DNA from: Blautia schinkii DSM 10518
GTDB taxonomy: Bacteria; Bacillota; Clostridia; Lachnospirales; Lachnospiraceae
Direction of reading: 5' to 3'
DNA: 64,000 nt
NCBI GenBank assembly: GCA_000702025.1
Contig: JNKJ01000031.1
Span: 1 to 64,000, forward strand
Part shown: piece by piece, positions 1 to 9,604 of the stretch
Layout of the letters: every line of letters starts with the position of its first letter
Numbering within the stretch: the stretch's first letter is position 1
Made by a program: the position numbers and the translations under genes
Notes under the pieces: generated by a model
The model's database searches: none
Seen by the model: only the letters and a program-made list of their open reading frames with translations
Told to the model about the DNA's origin: nothing

Positions 1-403
1 AGGAAAGATAAAAGTATTTATGCGTGGATGGCTGAATTATTATGGGATTGCAGATATGAAGAACAAGATGGAAAACCTTAATTCGTGGTTGTATCATAGA
101 ATCCGTATGTGTATATGGAAACAATGGAAGAAACCAAAAACAAAGCTTAGGAATCTAAAGAAACTTGGAATACCAGAATATTTTGCAAAGATGGCGGCGA
201 ACAGTCGCAAGGCATACTGGTTCACATCCAATACAACGACGGTCAAAAGAGCATTATCAAAACAAAGACTGATAAACAGTGGTTTTTATGATTTAGCCAC
301 GGCTTATCAGTCTGTGCACATCAACTATTGAAAGCGCCGTGTACCGAACGGTACGCACGGTGCTGTGAGAGGACGGGAGTTAATCACTCCCTCCTACTCG
401 ATA
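1..403 (+). mobile_element. 3' end of a group II intron (left-truncated by window)
   Basis: The window opens inside a group II intron. After the maturase stop codon comes a domain V-like hairpin (333-364, arms AGCGCCGTGT and ACGCACGGTGCT). It is followed by a domain VI-like hairpin (about 375-395) with a CCTA branch-point context. Placing the 3' splice site 7 nt after the branch A, as fits the two other introns here, puts the end near 403. The domain V arms nearly match those of the ORF-less intron in virD4 (56276-56310), so the two belong to one lineage. What the intron interrupts cannot be seen, because the 5' exon is outside the window. Confidence 0.8.
2..331 (+). CDS. group II intron maturase/reverse transcriptase, C-terminal fragment
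   Basis: The reading frame is open to the left edge and ends at 331. The visible 109 residues are the end of an LtrA-type maturase: the GWLNYYGIADMK segment of the maturase (X/thumb) domain, then a basic DNA-binding-like tail with the WKQWKKPKTK and NLKKLGIP patterns typical of these proteins. The reverse transcriptase domain with YADD lies outside the window, so activity cannot be judged. It may also act in trans on the related ORF-less intron at 55564-56362 (inference). Confidence 0.85.
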   Translation, partial: GKIKVFMRGWLNYYGIADMKNKMENLNSWLYHRIRMCIWKQWKKPKTKLRNLKKLGIPEYFAKMAANSRKAYWFTSNTTTVKRALSKQRLINSGFYDLATAYQSVHINY

Positions 404-443
404 TCAATTGATTAGGAAGGGGCTCAGGGCAAACCAGGCTTTT

Positions 444-1472
444 TTAGAGAATGACCTCCCTGCTTATAATCTCAATCGGAATTTCATAATAATAATTTTT
501 TGGGCGCTGCATTTTAATCAGATAGTCGAAAAGCTGCTTCACTATCTGATACCCTTGCTCCTTGGCGTTCTGGGAAATTACAAAATCTATAATCCCTTCT
601 TTTAGTAGTGCTTCTGTTTCAGGGACAAGGTCGTGGCTGATAATCTTCACGGGCCGAGTCACATTGGCAATTGCCAGAGCATTACGCACGCCGTCGCTTC
701 CGCTGCCGGATAAGTAGAAACCGCTTAAATCCGGATATTTGTTGAGATAGCTCAAAGCTATGCGGAATGCCTCTTCTTTCTTATCCTGATTCTCCTTGAC
801 ATCTACAATAGTAATGTTGTTATCACGCTGGCCAAGCCGCTCTTGGAAGCCACGGAGACGGTCCGGATGGCAGGAAAGTGTTTTGGAACTTATGATGACA
901 CCAACTTTACCTCCGTCCGGAAGAAGCTTTTCCATAAGACCTGCGGCTACAGAGCCGGCCTTTATATGATTCTGTCCTACGTAACGGAAACCATGGATTT
1001 GATCAAGCGGGGAGTTGAAAGTGAGGAGCTGCACACCGTTTTGTTGCATTTGATTAATCTTTTTGATCACCTGGGGGTTGTCAATGGGAAGCAGCGCCAG
1101 ACCGGCTACATTTAAGTTTTCCAGCTCAATCAGAATGCTGATAAGCTCCGCCGGCTCGAGAGTGGTAAGCATCTTCACAACTACTTCAAAACCGAAGCTT
1201 AGATATTCCTTCTGTGCCTTTTTAATCCCACTCAGGAGTACCTGGATAAAGGGGTTATAATCCGGGGTGAGGATTACGCCTACTCTTATAGGGTTTTTAC
1301 TGAGTACGAGTGCTTTACCGAGTAGATTGGGATGGTAATCTACATTCTCGATAATGGCCTGTACGCGCTCCTTTGTCTCTTTTTTTACTCCCGGGCGGTT
1401 GTGGATTACCTTGTCCACTGTGGCGCGGGAGACATTTGCAAGTTTTGCGATTTCATTTATCGTAACAGACAT
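444..1472 (-). CDS. LacI-family transcriptional regulator
   Basis: This 342-residue protein starts with the LacI helix-turn-helix (TINEIAKLANVSRATVDKVI, residues about 4-23). A hinge region and a periplasmic-binding-protein-like ligand domain follow (VGVILTPDYNPF onward, with VGVIISSKTLSCHPDRLRGF in the middle). The length is typical for LacI/GalR proteins. It is divergent from rhaB, with 241 bp between them, so it probably controls the rhamnose genes and itself from that spacer. The ligand is not visible from sequence; L-rhamnose or rhamnulose is inferred from neighbours only. Confidence 0.85.
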   Translation of the reverse strand: MSVTINEIAKLANVSRATVDKVIHNRPGVKKETKERVQAIIENVDYHPNLLGKALVLSKNPIRVGVILTPDYNPFIQVLLSGIKKAQKEYLSFGFEVVVKMLTTLEPAELISILIELENLNVAGLALLPIDNPQVIKKINQMQQNGVQLLTFNSPLDQIHGFRYVGQNHIKAGSVAAGLMEKLLPDGGKVGVIISSKTLSCHPDRLRGFQERLGQRDNNITIVDVKENQDKKEEAFRIALSYLNKYPDLSGFYLSGSGSDGVRNALAIANVTRPVKIISHDLVPETEALLKEGIIDFVISQNAKEQGYQIVKQLFDYLIKMQRPKNYYYEIPIEIISREVIL

Positions 1473-1589
1473 ATGATTGCTCCTTAGTTTTCCGAAAAAA
1501 CACTACTTAAAGTTTATCATAAAGGAAGTAAGAGGGCAATAGGTATGCATAACAAAAACAACCAACCTTGCAAATAAGGACACTTTTTT

Positions 1590-1643
1590 TGACAAACAAG
1601 GTTCTTAACTCTTGCGTTGTTGTGTAGTAAGATGATATCATCA
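1590..1643. promoter_or_regulatory. rhaB upstream region with perfect palindrome
   Basis: The LacI-rhaB spacer contains TTGACA at 1590-1595, a weak -10-like TAAGAT at 1629-1634 and a perfect 12-bp palindrome GATGATATCATC at 1632-1643. The palindrome overlaps the -10-like box, so it is a plausible operator for the divergent LacI regulator. The spacing of TTGACA to a -10 element is not canonical, so the exact promoter is uncertain. Confidence 0.4.
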
Positions 1644-1713
1644 GATATGAAAGAAACAGGGCATTAGCCGTGGAGGGCTGTGCCAGAACTTACATATTGA
1701 GGAGGTTTTTAGG

Positions 1714-3114
1714 ATGGCTACATATTATTTGGCAGTAGATATCGGTGCTTCCAGCGGACGTCTGATTTTAGGACATATGGAAAATGGGAAGATGATGCTT
1801 GAGGAAGTTTACCGTTTTGAAAACGGCATGGTGAAAAAGAACGGCGAGCTGTGCTGGGAGTTTGACCGCCTTTACGACCACATCATCAGCGGTCTGAAAA
1901 AGTGTAAAGAGATTGGTAAGATTCCGGTGAGCATGGGCGTTGACACCTGGGGCGTTGACTTTGTCCTGCTTGACAAGGATGAGAATGTGATCGGCAATAC
2001 CGTGGGTTACCGTGACCACCGTACTGACGGCATGGATGAGAAAGTATATGAGATCATTTCACAGGAAGACCTGTATGCGCGTACCGGTATCCAGAAGGCG
2101 ATTTTTAATACCATCTATCAGCTGATGGCAATTAAGGAGAAGCATCCGGAGTACCTGGAGCAGGCGGAAACGCTTCTTCATGTGCCGGATTATTTCCATT
2201 ATCTGCTCACAGGAAAGAAAACCTGTGAATATACCGAGGCAACTACAGGACAGCTTGTAAGCCCTGAGACAAAAGACTGGGACTATGAACTGATCGACAT
2301 GCTGGGTTATCCCAGAAAGATTTTCCAGAAGCTGATCATGCCGGGCACGAGCATCGGACATTTCAGCGAAAAGGTAAAAGAAGAAGTCGGGTTTGATCTG
2401 GAGGTTGTGGCACCTGCGACTCATGATACTGGTTCCGCAGTTCTGGCTGTTCCGGCAAATGACGACGATTTCATCTACATCAGCTCCGGTACCTGGTCCT
2501 TAATGGGACTTGAAAGGGAGAAAGCAGAATGCTCTAAGAAGAGCTGCGAGCTGAACCTTACAAACGAGGGCGGTTACGCCGGAAGATTCCGCTATCTGAA
2601 GAACATCATGGGATTGTGGATGATTCAGTCCGTGCGCCATGAGTTTGAGGATAAATATAATTTTGCTGAAATCTGTGCTATGGCTGAGGAGGTTAAGGAT
2701 TTCCCGTCACGCGTGGACGCGAATGCAGACTGCTTTCTGTCTCCGGACAACATGACGAAGGAAGTGCAGGACTACTGCAGACGTACAGGCCAGCAGGTTC
2801 CTGAGACGCTGGGAGAGCTTGCAACTGTCATTTACACAAGTCTCGCAGAATGTTATGCAAAGACAGCAAGAGAGCTCGAGGAAATGACCGGCAGGACTTA
2901 CAGCCGCATCCACATTGTAGGCGGCGGTGCCAATGCAGGATACTTAAACGAGCTTACAGCCAAAGCCACCAAAAAAGAGATTCATGCAGGCCCTACAGAG
3001 GCGACTGCCATTGGAAATATTACCGCACAGATGTTAAAGAACAAAGAGTTCTCATCTATAGAGGATGCGCGTAATGTAATCCATGAGTCCTTTGATATTA
3101 AGATTTATCATTGA
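1714..3114 (+). CDS. rhaB: rhamnulokinase
   Basis: This 466-residue FGGY-family sugar kinase phosphorylates L-rhamnulose to rhamnulose-1-phosphate in the cytoplasm. It shows the N-terminal phosphate-binding DIGASSGR (residues about 9-16), the GVDTWGVDFVLLD stretch, the ATHDTGSAV segment with the catalytic Asp near 237, and the C-terminal adenosine site HIVGGGANAGYLNE. Length and motifs match RhaB. GAGGAGG precedes the ATG. It is followed by rhaA in the same direction, so the two are probably one operon. Confidence 0.95.
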   Translation: MATYYLAVDIGASSGRLILGHMENGKMMLEEVYRFENGMVKKNGELCWEFDRLYDHIISGLKKCKEIGKIPVSMGVDTWGVDFVLLDKDENVIGNTVGYRDHRTDGMDEKVYEIISQEDLYARTGIQKAIFNTIYQLMAIKEKHPEYLEQAETLLHVPDYFHYLLTGKKTCEYTEATTGQLVSPETKDWDYELIDMLGYPRKIFQKLIMPGTSIGHFSEKVKEEVGFDLEVVAPATHDTGSAVLAVPANDDDFIYISSGTWSLMGLEREKAECSKKSCELNLTNEGGYAGRFRYLKNIMGLWMIQSVRHEFEDKYNFAEICAMAEEVKDFPSRVDANADCFLSPDNMTKEVQDYCRRTGQQVPETLGELATVIYTSLAECYAKTARELEEMTGRTYSRIHIVGGGANAGYLNELTAKATKKEIHAGPTEATAIGNITAQMLKNKEFSSIEDARNVIHESFDIKIYH

Positions 3115-3154
3115 TATAGAAATTGTAACCGGTTGATATAAAAATTGTAACTGG
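3111..3154 (+). repeat. two tandem 22-bp repeats after rhaB
   Basis: Two adjacent 22-bp copies (3111-3132 and 3133-3154) differ at only two positions. Both begin TTGATATA and end ATTGTAAC(C/T)GG. The first copy overlaps the rhaB stop codon. They lie in the 190-bp rhaB-rhaA gap and could be a duplicated regulator site or a local duplication. Confidence 0.75.
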
Positions 3155-3307
3155 ATATCGGGATTAATAAATATTGAGCAGGCGACATCGTGAAACAGGA
3201 ACTATAAAGGAACGAAGTAGTTGCTTAAAATATTCTGAACGAAACAGATTACAACAGGAATTACCATGTGCAGAATACACGGCACAATAAATAAGGAGGA
3301 AATAACA

Positions 3308-4567
3308 ATGACAACCAAGGAAAGATACGAGTCAGCAAAAGCCGTATACGCAAAATACGGTGTAGACACAGACAAAGCAATCGAGATTCTGAAAAAAGCC
3401 CCGGTTTCCGTACATTGCTGGCAGGGTGACGACGTAATCGGATTCGACCACGACGGCCCTCTGACAGGCGGAATCCAGACAACAGGCAACTACCCGGGAA
3501 AGGCTACCACACCGGAGCAGTTATTTGCAGATATGGAAAAGGTGCTCTCCCTCACACCTGGTAAAAAGAAAATCAACGTTCATGCCTGCTATGCGATTTT
3601 TGAGGACGGCGAATTTGTAGACAGAGATAAAATCGAGCCAAAACATTTCCAGAAATGGGTGGACCTGGCTAAGAAATATGACACAGGGCTTGATTTCAAC
3701 CCAACCTTCTTCTCACATCCGATGGTAAAAGACGGACTTACTCTGTCAAGCCCGGACGAAGCGACCAGAAAATTCTGGATTGAGCATGGAAAAGCCTGCA
3801 TCCGCATTTCTAAATATTTTGCAGAGCAGACAGGAATCCCGTGTGTTATGAATATCTGGACCGGCGACGGCTTCAAGGATGTTCCGGCAGACAGAATGGG
3901 ACCGAGAATGCGTTATAAGGATTCCATTGAGCAGATTCTTTCCGAGCCGTATGACTTCAACATGGTGAAACCCTGCGTGGAGTCCAAGGTGTTTGGTATC
4001 GGCGTTGAGTCCTACACCGCAGGAAGCGCTGAGTTCGCACTTTGCTTTGCGGCAGAGCATAAGGACAAATGCCTGCCTCTGATGGATAACGGACATTATC
4101 ATCCGACAGAAGTGGTTTCCGATAAGGTTCCGGCGCTTCTCACCTTCTTTGATGAGATCGCGCTTCATATTACCCGCCCGGTACGCTGGGATTCCGACCA
4201 TGTAGTGCTCTTTGACGATGAGACGAAGGAAATTGCAAAAGAAATCGTACGCAACGATGCAATGGACCGCGTATACATGGCACTGGATTACTTTGATGCA
4301 AGCATCAACCGTATTTCCGCATGGACCGTTGGTGTCAGAAGCTGGGAGAAGGCACTGCTCAATGCATTGTGTACTCCGAATGCAGCACTTAAAAAACTGC
4401 AGGATGAGAACAAGCTTACAGAGCTTATGGTGATGCAGGAGGAAGCTAAGACACTTCCGTTTGGCGATATCTGGAAAGAGTTCTGCGAAGAGTGCGGCGT
4501 AGCCGGTGACGAGAGCTGGTATGAGGAAGTTAAGAAATACGAGGAAGAAGTTCTCTCTAAGAGATAA
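3308..4567 (+). CDS. rhaA: L-rhamnose isomerase
   Basis: This 419-residue protein converts L-rhamnose to L-rhamnulose in a metal-dependent reaction. Family segments are VHCWQGDDVIGFD near the N terminus, TGGIQTTGNYPG, NIWTGDGFKDVPADR, the metal-ligand region CLPLMDNGHYHPTE, and RPVRWDSDHVV. The start was placed at the ATG 8 nt after an AAGGAGG site. An upstream ATG at 3266 would add 14 residues that read through the ribosome site. It works with RhaB; a bidirectional terminator follows. Confidence 0.96.
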   Translation: MTTKERYESAKAVYAKYGVDTDKAIEILKKAPVSVHCWQGDDVIGFDHDGPLTGGIQTTGNYPGKATTPEQLFADMEKVLSLTPGKKKINVHACYAIFEDGEFVDRDKIEPKHFQKWVDLAKKYDTGLDFNPTFFSHPMVKDGLTLSSPDEATRKFWIEHGKACIRISKYFAEQTGIPCVMNIWTGDGFKDVPADRMGPRMRYKDSIEQILSEPYDFNMVKPCVESKVFGIGVESYTAGSAEFALCFAAEHKDKCLPLMDNGHYHPTEVVSDKVPALLTFFDEIALHITRPVRWDSDHVVLFDDETKEIAKEIVRNDAMDRVYMALDYFDASINRISAWTVGVRSWEKALLNALCTPNAALKKLQDENKLTELMVMQEEAKTLPFGDIWKEFCEECGVAGDESWYEEVKKYEEEVLSKR

Positions 4568-4603
4568 GAAAAAGCCATCTAACTAATTTATTACACATAT
4601 TCA

Positions 4604-4639
4604 AGAAAAGCCGGCGCTCCATATGACGCCGGCTTTTCT
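4604..4639. terminator. bidirectional terminator between rhaA and epimerase
   Basis: A perfect hairpin with arms AGAAAAGCCGGCG and CGCCGGCTTTTCT and a 10-nt loop has T-runs on both strands. It sits between the convergent rhaA and the minus-strand epimerase gene. Confidence 0.9.
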
Positions 4640-4683
4640 GACTTTTTATCTTCGCTTGGTTCGCTGCTAAAGGACATGCTTGC

Positions 4684-5556
4684 TTACTCCCAATCCAGCA
4701 TATATCTCTGGAAGATCACTGCGTCGCGCGCGTCCTTGTCAAGCTTCTCCTCTGTGAGCTGCGGAACCATCTCTCTCCAGACCTTGATATCAGAGCCAAC
4801 TTTGCCTCCTGTCTGTACGAACGGCTCCATGACAACGGCCTTGTCGTAACGGATGTCTCTCAGAGCGTCATGGATTTCTCTCCATGGCGTGCGGCCCTTG
4901 CCGGGTACGAGACGGTTGCATTCCCCTGTGTGGAAATGTCCAAGCAGGTCGCCCGCAGTCCGGATCGCATCCCCGATGCTGGTTTCCTCAATGTTCATGT
5001 GGAAGGTGTCAAGCATCACCTTTACATTTGCCTTATCCACTTCTTTTACAAATCGCGTGCCTTCTTCTGAGGTGTTCAGAATGTATCCTTCGAATCTGTT
5101 CAAAACCTCCAGGCAGAGTGTGATATTATGGGAAGCCGCGATGTCTGCCATCTCGCGAACTCCCTCCACGCTGCGCTTCCAGTCGCCCTCTTTGTCAATC
5201 GGTTTGGAATAGTCCACCGGCCAATAGGAATAGATTCCGCCGCCGATTAGATCAATCCCCAGCTTGTCCATCACTTCAAACAGTTTTTTATAAAATTCAA
5301 TTGCATGGTCATGAACTGCCTTGTCCGCAGAAGCGATATTACAGTCAGGGGCCGGGCCGTGGCCTGCTGTCAGGCGGATGCCGTTTGTCTTGGCACACTC
5401 CCGGAGTGCCTTAATTTGACTATCTGTGTAATCTGGCAGCGGACTTGCCGCAATCTCCAGGATGTCGAAGCCAAGTCTGGCTGCCTTATCCGCATAATAG
5501 AGGTAATCCCCCTCCCATTGTTTTTCCCAATATGCATAGTAAATGCCGTGCTGCAT
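4684..5556 (-). CDS. ketose 3-epimerase (D-psicose/D-tagatose 3-epimerase type)
   Basis: This 290-residue TIM-barrel sugar epimerase strongly resembles Clostridium D-psicose (allulose) 3-epimerases. The opening HGIYYAYWE and the segments EIAASPLPDY, GGIYSYWPVDY, LEVLNRFEGY, MLDTFHMNIEE, GHFHTGECNR and VVMEPF are those of that family. Residues Glu150, Asp183, His209 and Glu244 fall exactly where the metal-binding and catalytic residues of the family lie. The start was chosen at the ATG 7 nt after AAGGAGG; an upstream in-frame ATG would add 37 unrelated residues. The location beside rhaAB and a sugar transporter suggests it epimerises L-rhamnulose or another ketose (inference). Confidence 0.9.
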   Translation of the reverse strand: MQHGIYYAYWEKQWEGDYLYYADKAARLGFDILEIAASPLPDYTDSQIKALRECAKTNGIRLTAGHGPAPDCNIASADKAVHDHAIEFYKKLFEVMDKLGIDLIGGGIYSYWPVDYSKPIDKEGDWKRSVEGVREMADIAASHNITLCLEVLNRFEGYILNTSEEGTRFVKEVDKANVKVMLDTFHMNIEETSIGDAIRTAGDLLGHFHTGECNRLVPGKGRTPWREIHDALRDIRYDKAVVMEPFVQTGGKVGSDIKVWREMVPQLTEEKLDKDARDAVIFQRYMLDWE

Positions 5557-6049
5557 AAATTTACCTCCTTCTTTATCATCATCTCGTCTATGTAAGCTTG
5601 ATTCCGCACAGTTGTGTCCGAGTGCGGCAGTACGTCTATGAATGAAGTTTAAAGTCCGACTGTGCATTTGTCAATATATCAACCGTTAAAACAAACAAAA
5701 TTGGTGAAAGTTACTATAAATTCGGGCGCGATTTTGTATAAAAATATTCGACTGATTTCAAATGAACACAATCACTCGAAAATTACGCGAAAGGTATGCG
5801 GGAAACAAAAAGGTACCTGACAAAATTCAAAGACGAAAGCAGCAAATCACCACACTGCTGTATTAATATTTTGTGTTATTGCACAAAAGCACAGCTTAAT
5901 TCCCAATTATTCGCAATATATTTTGTTAAAATAGCATAAAAATATTAGAAACTAATAAAAATAATTGACAAAATTAATGATAAAGATTACAATAATCACA
6001 ATCAATCACAAACAAACAAAGTAATAATTACAACGTGGGAGGTGGGTGT
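5557..6049 (+). promoter_or_regulatory. divergent spacer with sigma-A promoter for the ABC transporter
   Basis: This 493-bp AT-rich gap holds no ORF. A canonical promoter for the transporter is visible: TTGACA (5965-5970), a 17-bp spacer and TACAAT (5988-5993). GGGAGG precedes the GTG start at 6050. No clear promoter for the minus-strand epimerase and no obvious operator palindrome was recognised. Confidence 0.75.
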
Positions 6050-7546
6050 GTGGGTAAAACGTTTTTAGAAATAACCAACGTCAGTAAAACGTTTCCCGGC
6101 GTAAAGGCATTGGATCAGGTGCGCTTTGACATTATGCCAGGCGAGGTACATGCATTAGTAGGGGAAAACGGAGCCGGTAAATCTACCCTGATAAAAATAC
6201 TCTCCGGTTTCCAGCAGCCGGACCCCGGCGCGAAGATAATGATCGAGGGCAAGGAGACAAAGCTGAACGGCGTTATGGATGCCATCAAGCAGGGGATTTC
6301 CGTAATCTATCAGGATTTCAGCCTGTTTGCCAATCTGACGGTGGCAGAGAATATCGGTATCAACGAAATCATTGAGAAAAATAAGCCTGTTTTAAACTGG
6401 AAGGAAATCAATGCAAAGGCAGAAAAGGCACTGGCCTTTCTGGGGGCGGAGAAGGAAATCCATCCGCGCGACCTGGTAGAGAATCTTTCCGTAGCTAAGC
6501 AGCAGCTTGTGGCGATTGCCAGCGCTGTGGCACAGGATGCGAGAATGATCATCATGGATGAGCCGACCTCAGCCTTGTCTAAAAATGAGGTGGAGCATCT
6601 TTACGAGATTATCGAGAACCTGAAATCCAGGAATATCGCGATCATGTTTGTAAGCCATAAGATGGATGAGCTTTTTCATGTGGCGGACCGTTTCACCGTG
6701 TTCCGCGACGGACAGTATGTAAAGACCGTCAATAAAAACGACGTGGATGAGAACACGCTGGTATCTCTGATGGTAGGCCGTAAGGTAGAAATCAAGAACT
6801 ACGCAGATTTGAGTGAAAAAGGCCCGGTGGCCCTGAAGGTAGAGCATCTTTCTAAAAGAGGCAACTTCAAGGATATTAGTCTCGAAGTACATAAGGGTGA
6901 GGTGGTCGGCATCACAGGTCTGGTAGGAGCCGGCCGAAGCGAGGTAGCCCAGGCGATTTTCGGAATTAATCATCCAGACAGCGGCAAGGTTTATATCGAA
7001 GGCAAGGAGGTACATATCAAGTCCCCCTCTGAGGCTCTGGAAAACGGTGTGGCCTACATTCCCGAGAGCCGTCAGACCCAGGGACTTGTCTTACCAAAGA
7101 CAATAGAAAGCAATATCACCCTTCCGGTGCTCAAAAAGTATAAAAACAAGCTGGGTATTATTGACCGCAAACGTCAGCGAGCCTCTGTAGATAAGTGGGT
7201 GGATATGCTGGATGTAAGGCCAAACGACCCTGACATGCTGGCAATGCAGCTCTCCGGCGGCAACCAGCAGAAGGTGGTATTAGCGAAATGGATTTCCACA
7301 GAAGCCAAAATACTTATCATAGATGAGCCGACCAACGGCGTTGACATCGGCGCTAAGGCTGAAATCCATCAGATCATCCGTAAGCTGGCCAGCGAGGGAA
7401 CAGCGGTGATTGTGATTTCCTCGGAACTTCCGGAAATCCTTTCCGTAAGTGACCGGGTTCTGGTTATGAGAAAAGGAAGGATAGCCGGAGAATTTATGAA
7501 CGACGATCTTACTCAGGAAATGATCATGAGTAAGGCTGTTGTGTAA
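6050..7546 (+). CDS. sugar ABC transporter ATPase with two ABC domains (RbsA/RhaT type)
   Basis: This 498-residue cytoplasmic energy subunit has two ABC cassettes. The first has Walker A GENGAGKST and the LSVAKQQLV and DEPTSAL region. The second has the degenerate Walker A GLVGAGRSE, signature LSGGNQQKVVLAKW and Walker B ILIIDEPTNGVD. This is the layout of the ribose/rhamnose CUT2 family. The GTG at 6050 sits 7 nt after GGAGG and was preferred to the GTG at 6035, which lies before that site. It heads an operon with two permeases and a binding protein; the substrate is inferred from rhaBA nearby. Confidence 0.92.
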   Translation: MGKTFLEITNVSKTFPGVKALDQVRFDIMPGEVHALVGENGAGKSTLIKILSGFQQPDPGAKIMIEGKETKLNGVMDAIKQGISVIYQDFSLFANLTVAENIGINEIIEKNKPVLNWKEINAKAEKALAFLGAEKEIHPRDLVENLSVAKQQLVAIASAVAQDARMIIMDEPTSALSKNEVEHLYEIIENLKSRNIAIMFVSHKMDELFHVADRFTVFRDGQYVKTVNKNDVDENTLVSLMVGRKVEIKNYADLSEKGPVALKVEHLSKRGNFKDISLEVHKGEVVGITGLVGAGRSEVAQAIFGINHPDSGKVYIEGKEVHIKSPSEALENGVAYIPESRQTQGLVLPKTIESNITLPVLKKYKNKLGIIDRKRQRASVDKWVDMLDVRPNDPDMLAMQLSGGNQQKVVLAKWISTEAKILIIDEPTNGVDIGAKAEIHQIIRKLASEGTAVIVISSELPEILSVSDRVLVMRKGRIAGEFMNDDLTQEMIMSKAVV

Positions 7547-7555
7547 GCAGGAGGA

Positions 7556-8575
7556 ATGATGATGAAGGAGCGTATTAGAAATTTTACGAAGAGGAAAGAG
7601 TTTGGCATTATCCTGATTATCCTGGTCTTATCCATTGGCCTTACGTTTATGAGCAATGCTTTTCTGACAATAGATAATATCCTGGATTTTCTCAGAAGTA
7701 ATTCAGTTATCGGGATTATGGCCTTAGGTATGCTTCCGGTATTAATTTCAGGCGGAATTGACCTGTCAGTGTCATCTACGATCGCACTTTCCGCAGTTGT
7801 GATCGGAAATTTTATGCTGAAATTCCCCGGAAGTAATCCGGTTCTGGTAATATTGGTTGCCATGCTCTCAGGAGCGGTTGTAGGACTGTTGAACGGTCTG
7901 ATCATAACCAAATTTAAAATCCCGCCCATCGTAGCCACACTTGGTACCATGACGATTATTTTAGGCGCGGTGCTGCTTTATACGGGCGGTATGTGGATAT
8001 CCGGACTTCCGGCGTGGTGGAGCTCTTTCGGCAATTTCCGTCTCGGAAGCTTTGCCACGGCGGCGGGAGGGACCACAGGCGTTTCCACACAGGTTATTCT
8101 TTTTGTGATTGGTTGTGTGATCACAAGCTTTATACTGAAATATTCCTTGGTGGGACGTGGTATCTATGCTGTGGGCGGCAGTGAATCTTCCGCAATCCGC
8201 GTAGGCTACAATGTAAACAGAATCACAGTATTTATCTATGTATTCTGCGGCATGATGACAGGTCTGGCGGCGGCAGCCCATATTTCTATCGTCGGCCAGG
8301 TAGACCCGAATACATATACAGGATATGAGCTGGATGTTATTTCCACCGTTGTATTGGGCGGCGCCAGTACCATGGGCGGCGTGGGAACGGTGTTCGGTAC
8401 CGTGCTGGGCGTTGTGCTGATGGCTATTTTGAAAAATGGTTTAATCTTGGCAAAGGTTCCGACCTATTGGCAGAAGGTAGTAATGGGGTTGGTTATTCTC
8501 TTTGCGGTATCTATTGACGTTATCAATCGTAAGCGGGAGCAGGCGAAGCTTGTACGTGTAGATGTAGAGGAATAG
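7556..8575 (+). CDS. sugar ABC transporter permease 1 (CUT2 family)
   Basis: This 339-residue polytopic membrane protein of the RbsC type has a hydrophobic N terminus (IILIILVLSIGLTF). It carries the PVLISGGIDLSVSS motif and the VLGGASTMGGVGTVFGTVLG loop typical of branched sugar permeases that contact the ATPase. The start lies among three consecutive ATG codons (7556, 7559, 7562) after GCAGGAGG; the third has the best spacing. It begins 10 nt after the ATPase gene and is paired with the next permease. Confidence 0.92.
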   Translation: MMMKERIRNFTKRKEFGIILIILVLSIGLTFMSNAFLTIDNILDFLRSNSVIGIMALGMLPVLISGGIDLSVSSTIALSAVVIGNFMLKFPGSNPVLVILVAMLSGAVVGLLNGLIITKFKIPPIVATLGTMTIILGAVLLYTGGMWISGLPAWWSSFGNFRLGSFATAAGGTTGVSTQVILFVIGCVITSFILKYSLVGRGIYAVGGSESSAIRVGYNVNRITVFIYVFCGMMTGLAAAAHISIVGQVDPNTYTGYELDVISTVVLGGASTMGGVGTVFGTVLGVVLMAILKNGLILAKVPTYWQKVVMGLVILFAVSIDVINRKREQAKLVRVDVEE

Positions 8576-8587
8576 GGGGAAGGAAAG

Positions 8588-9604
8588 ATGAATTTTATAA
8601 AAGAAATGAAATCCAAACATTCCAGCGAATTTACACTCCTGCTGATTTTCATTGGTGTCTTTATAGTGATGGGTATTTTGTCTCCGGACAAATTCCTGAC
8701 ATCCAATAATATTAAGACCATGGCGTTTCAGATGCCAGAGTTTGGCCTGATGTCCCTGGCAATGATGATTGCCGTGCTCACAGGCGGAATCAATCTTTCC
8801 ATCACTACAGGAGCTGCGCTTTCCAGTATTGTGGCGGCATTTATCCTCTCCAGTGAATTTGGAAAGAGCAGTCCGGGGCTAAGTGTAGTGGTTGCGCTGG
8901 CAGCGTGTATGCTGGTTTCTGTGCTCACAGGCGTAGTCAATGGTACGGTGATTGCGTATGTAGGTGTGGCTCCGATGCTGGTCACTCTGGGAACAAAGAC
9001 CTTGTTCGAGGGCCTGGGCCTTAACTTCACCAAGGGCGGTTCCATATCAGGCTTCCCGGAGGTGTATTCCGAAATCGGAAACGGTACGTTTCTTGGTATT
9101 CCCATTCCGTTGCTGCTCTATGTGGCAGTCGTGATCGTGAGCTACTTCTTATTTGAAAGAAGTGCATGGGGGACTGAAGTGTACATGGTAGGCTGCAATG
9201 AGACAGCCACGAAGTTTTCCGGTATCAACACAAAGAAAACCCTGATGCTGGTATACATATATTCAGGAATTATGGCAGGCCTGGCGTCTGTGCTGATCTC
9301 ATCCCGCTATAATTCAGCCAAGACCGACTATGGTTCTTCTTATATGATGCAGGCAGTATCTGCTGTGGTACTTGGAGGAACCAGTATTGCCGGAGGTCAC
9401 GGAACAGTGGCTGGTACGGTAATCGCGGTTGCAATCATCCAGGTTATTTCCACAGGCCTGAACATCTGGGGTGTAAACAGATATATCATCAATATTATTA
9501 CAGGCGGCATCCTGATTGCGGTTCTAGCTCTCCGTTATATCACGAAAGTGATGGAGGACAGGAAGAAAATTAAGATGCGTTCCGCACAGAGTGCAGCAAA
9601 ATAG
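8588..9604 (+). CDS. sugar ABC transporter permease 2 (CUT2 family)
   Basis: This 338-residue membrane protein is paralogous to the preceding permease. It has the AVLTGGINLSIT motif, several hydrophobic helices and the VVLGGTSIAGGHGTVAGTVI cytoplasmic loop. Two different permeases with one double ATPase and one binding protein is the layout of the rhizobial RhaTPQS and of LsrACDB-like transporters. The basic C terminus (EDRKKIKMR) is cytoplasmic. Its stop codon overlaps the first of four 34-bp repeats. Confidence 0.92.
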   Translation: MNFIKEMKSKHSSEFTLLLIFIGVFIVMGILSPDKFLTSNNIKTMAFQMPEFGLMSLAMMIAVLTGGINLSITTGAALSSIVAAFILSSEFGKSSPGLSVVVALAACMLVSVLTGVVNGTVIAYVGVAPMLVTLGTKTLFEGLGLNFTKGGSISGFPEVYSEIGNGTFLGIPIPLLLYVAVVIVSYFLFERSAWGTEVYMVGCNETATKFSGINTKKTLMLVYIYSGIMAGLASVLISSRYNSAKTDYGSSYMMQAVSAVVLGGTSIAGGHGTVAGTVIAVAIIQVISTGLNIWGVNRYIINIITGGILIAVLALRYITKVMEDRKKIKMRSAQSAAK

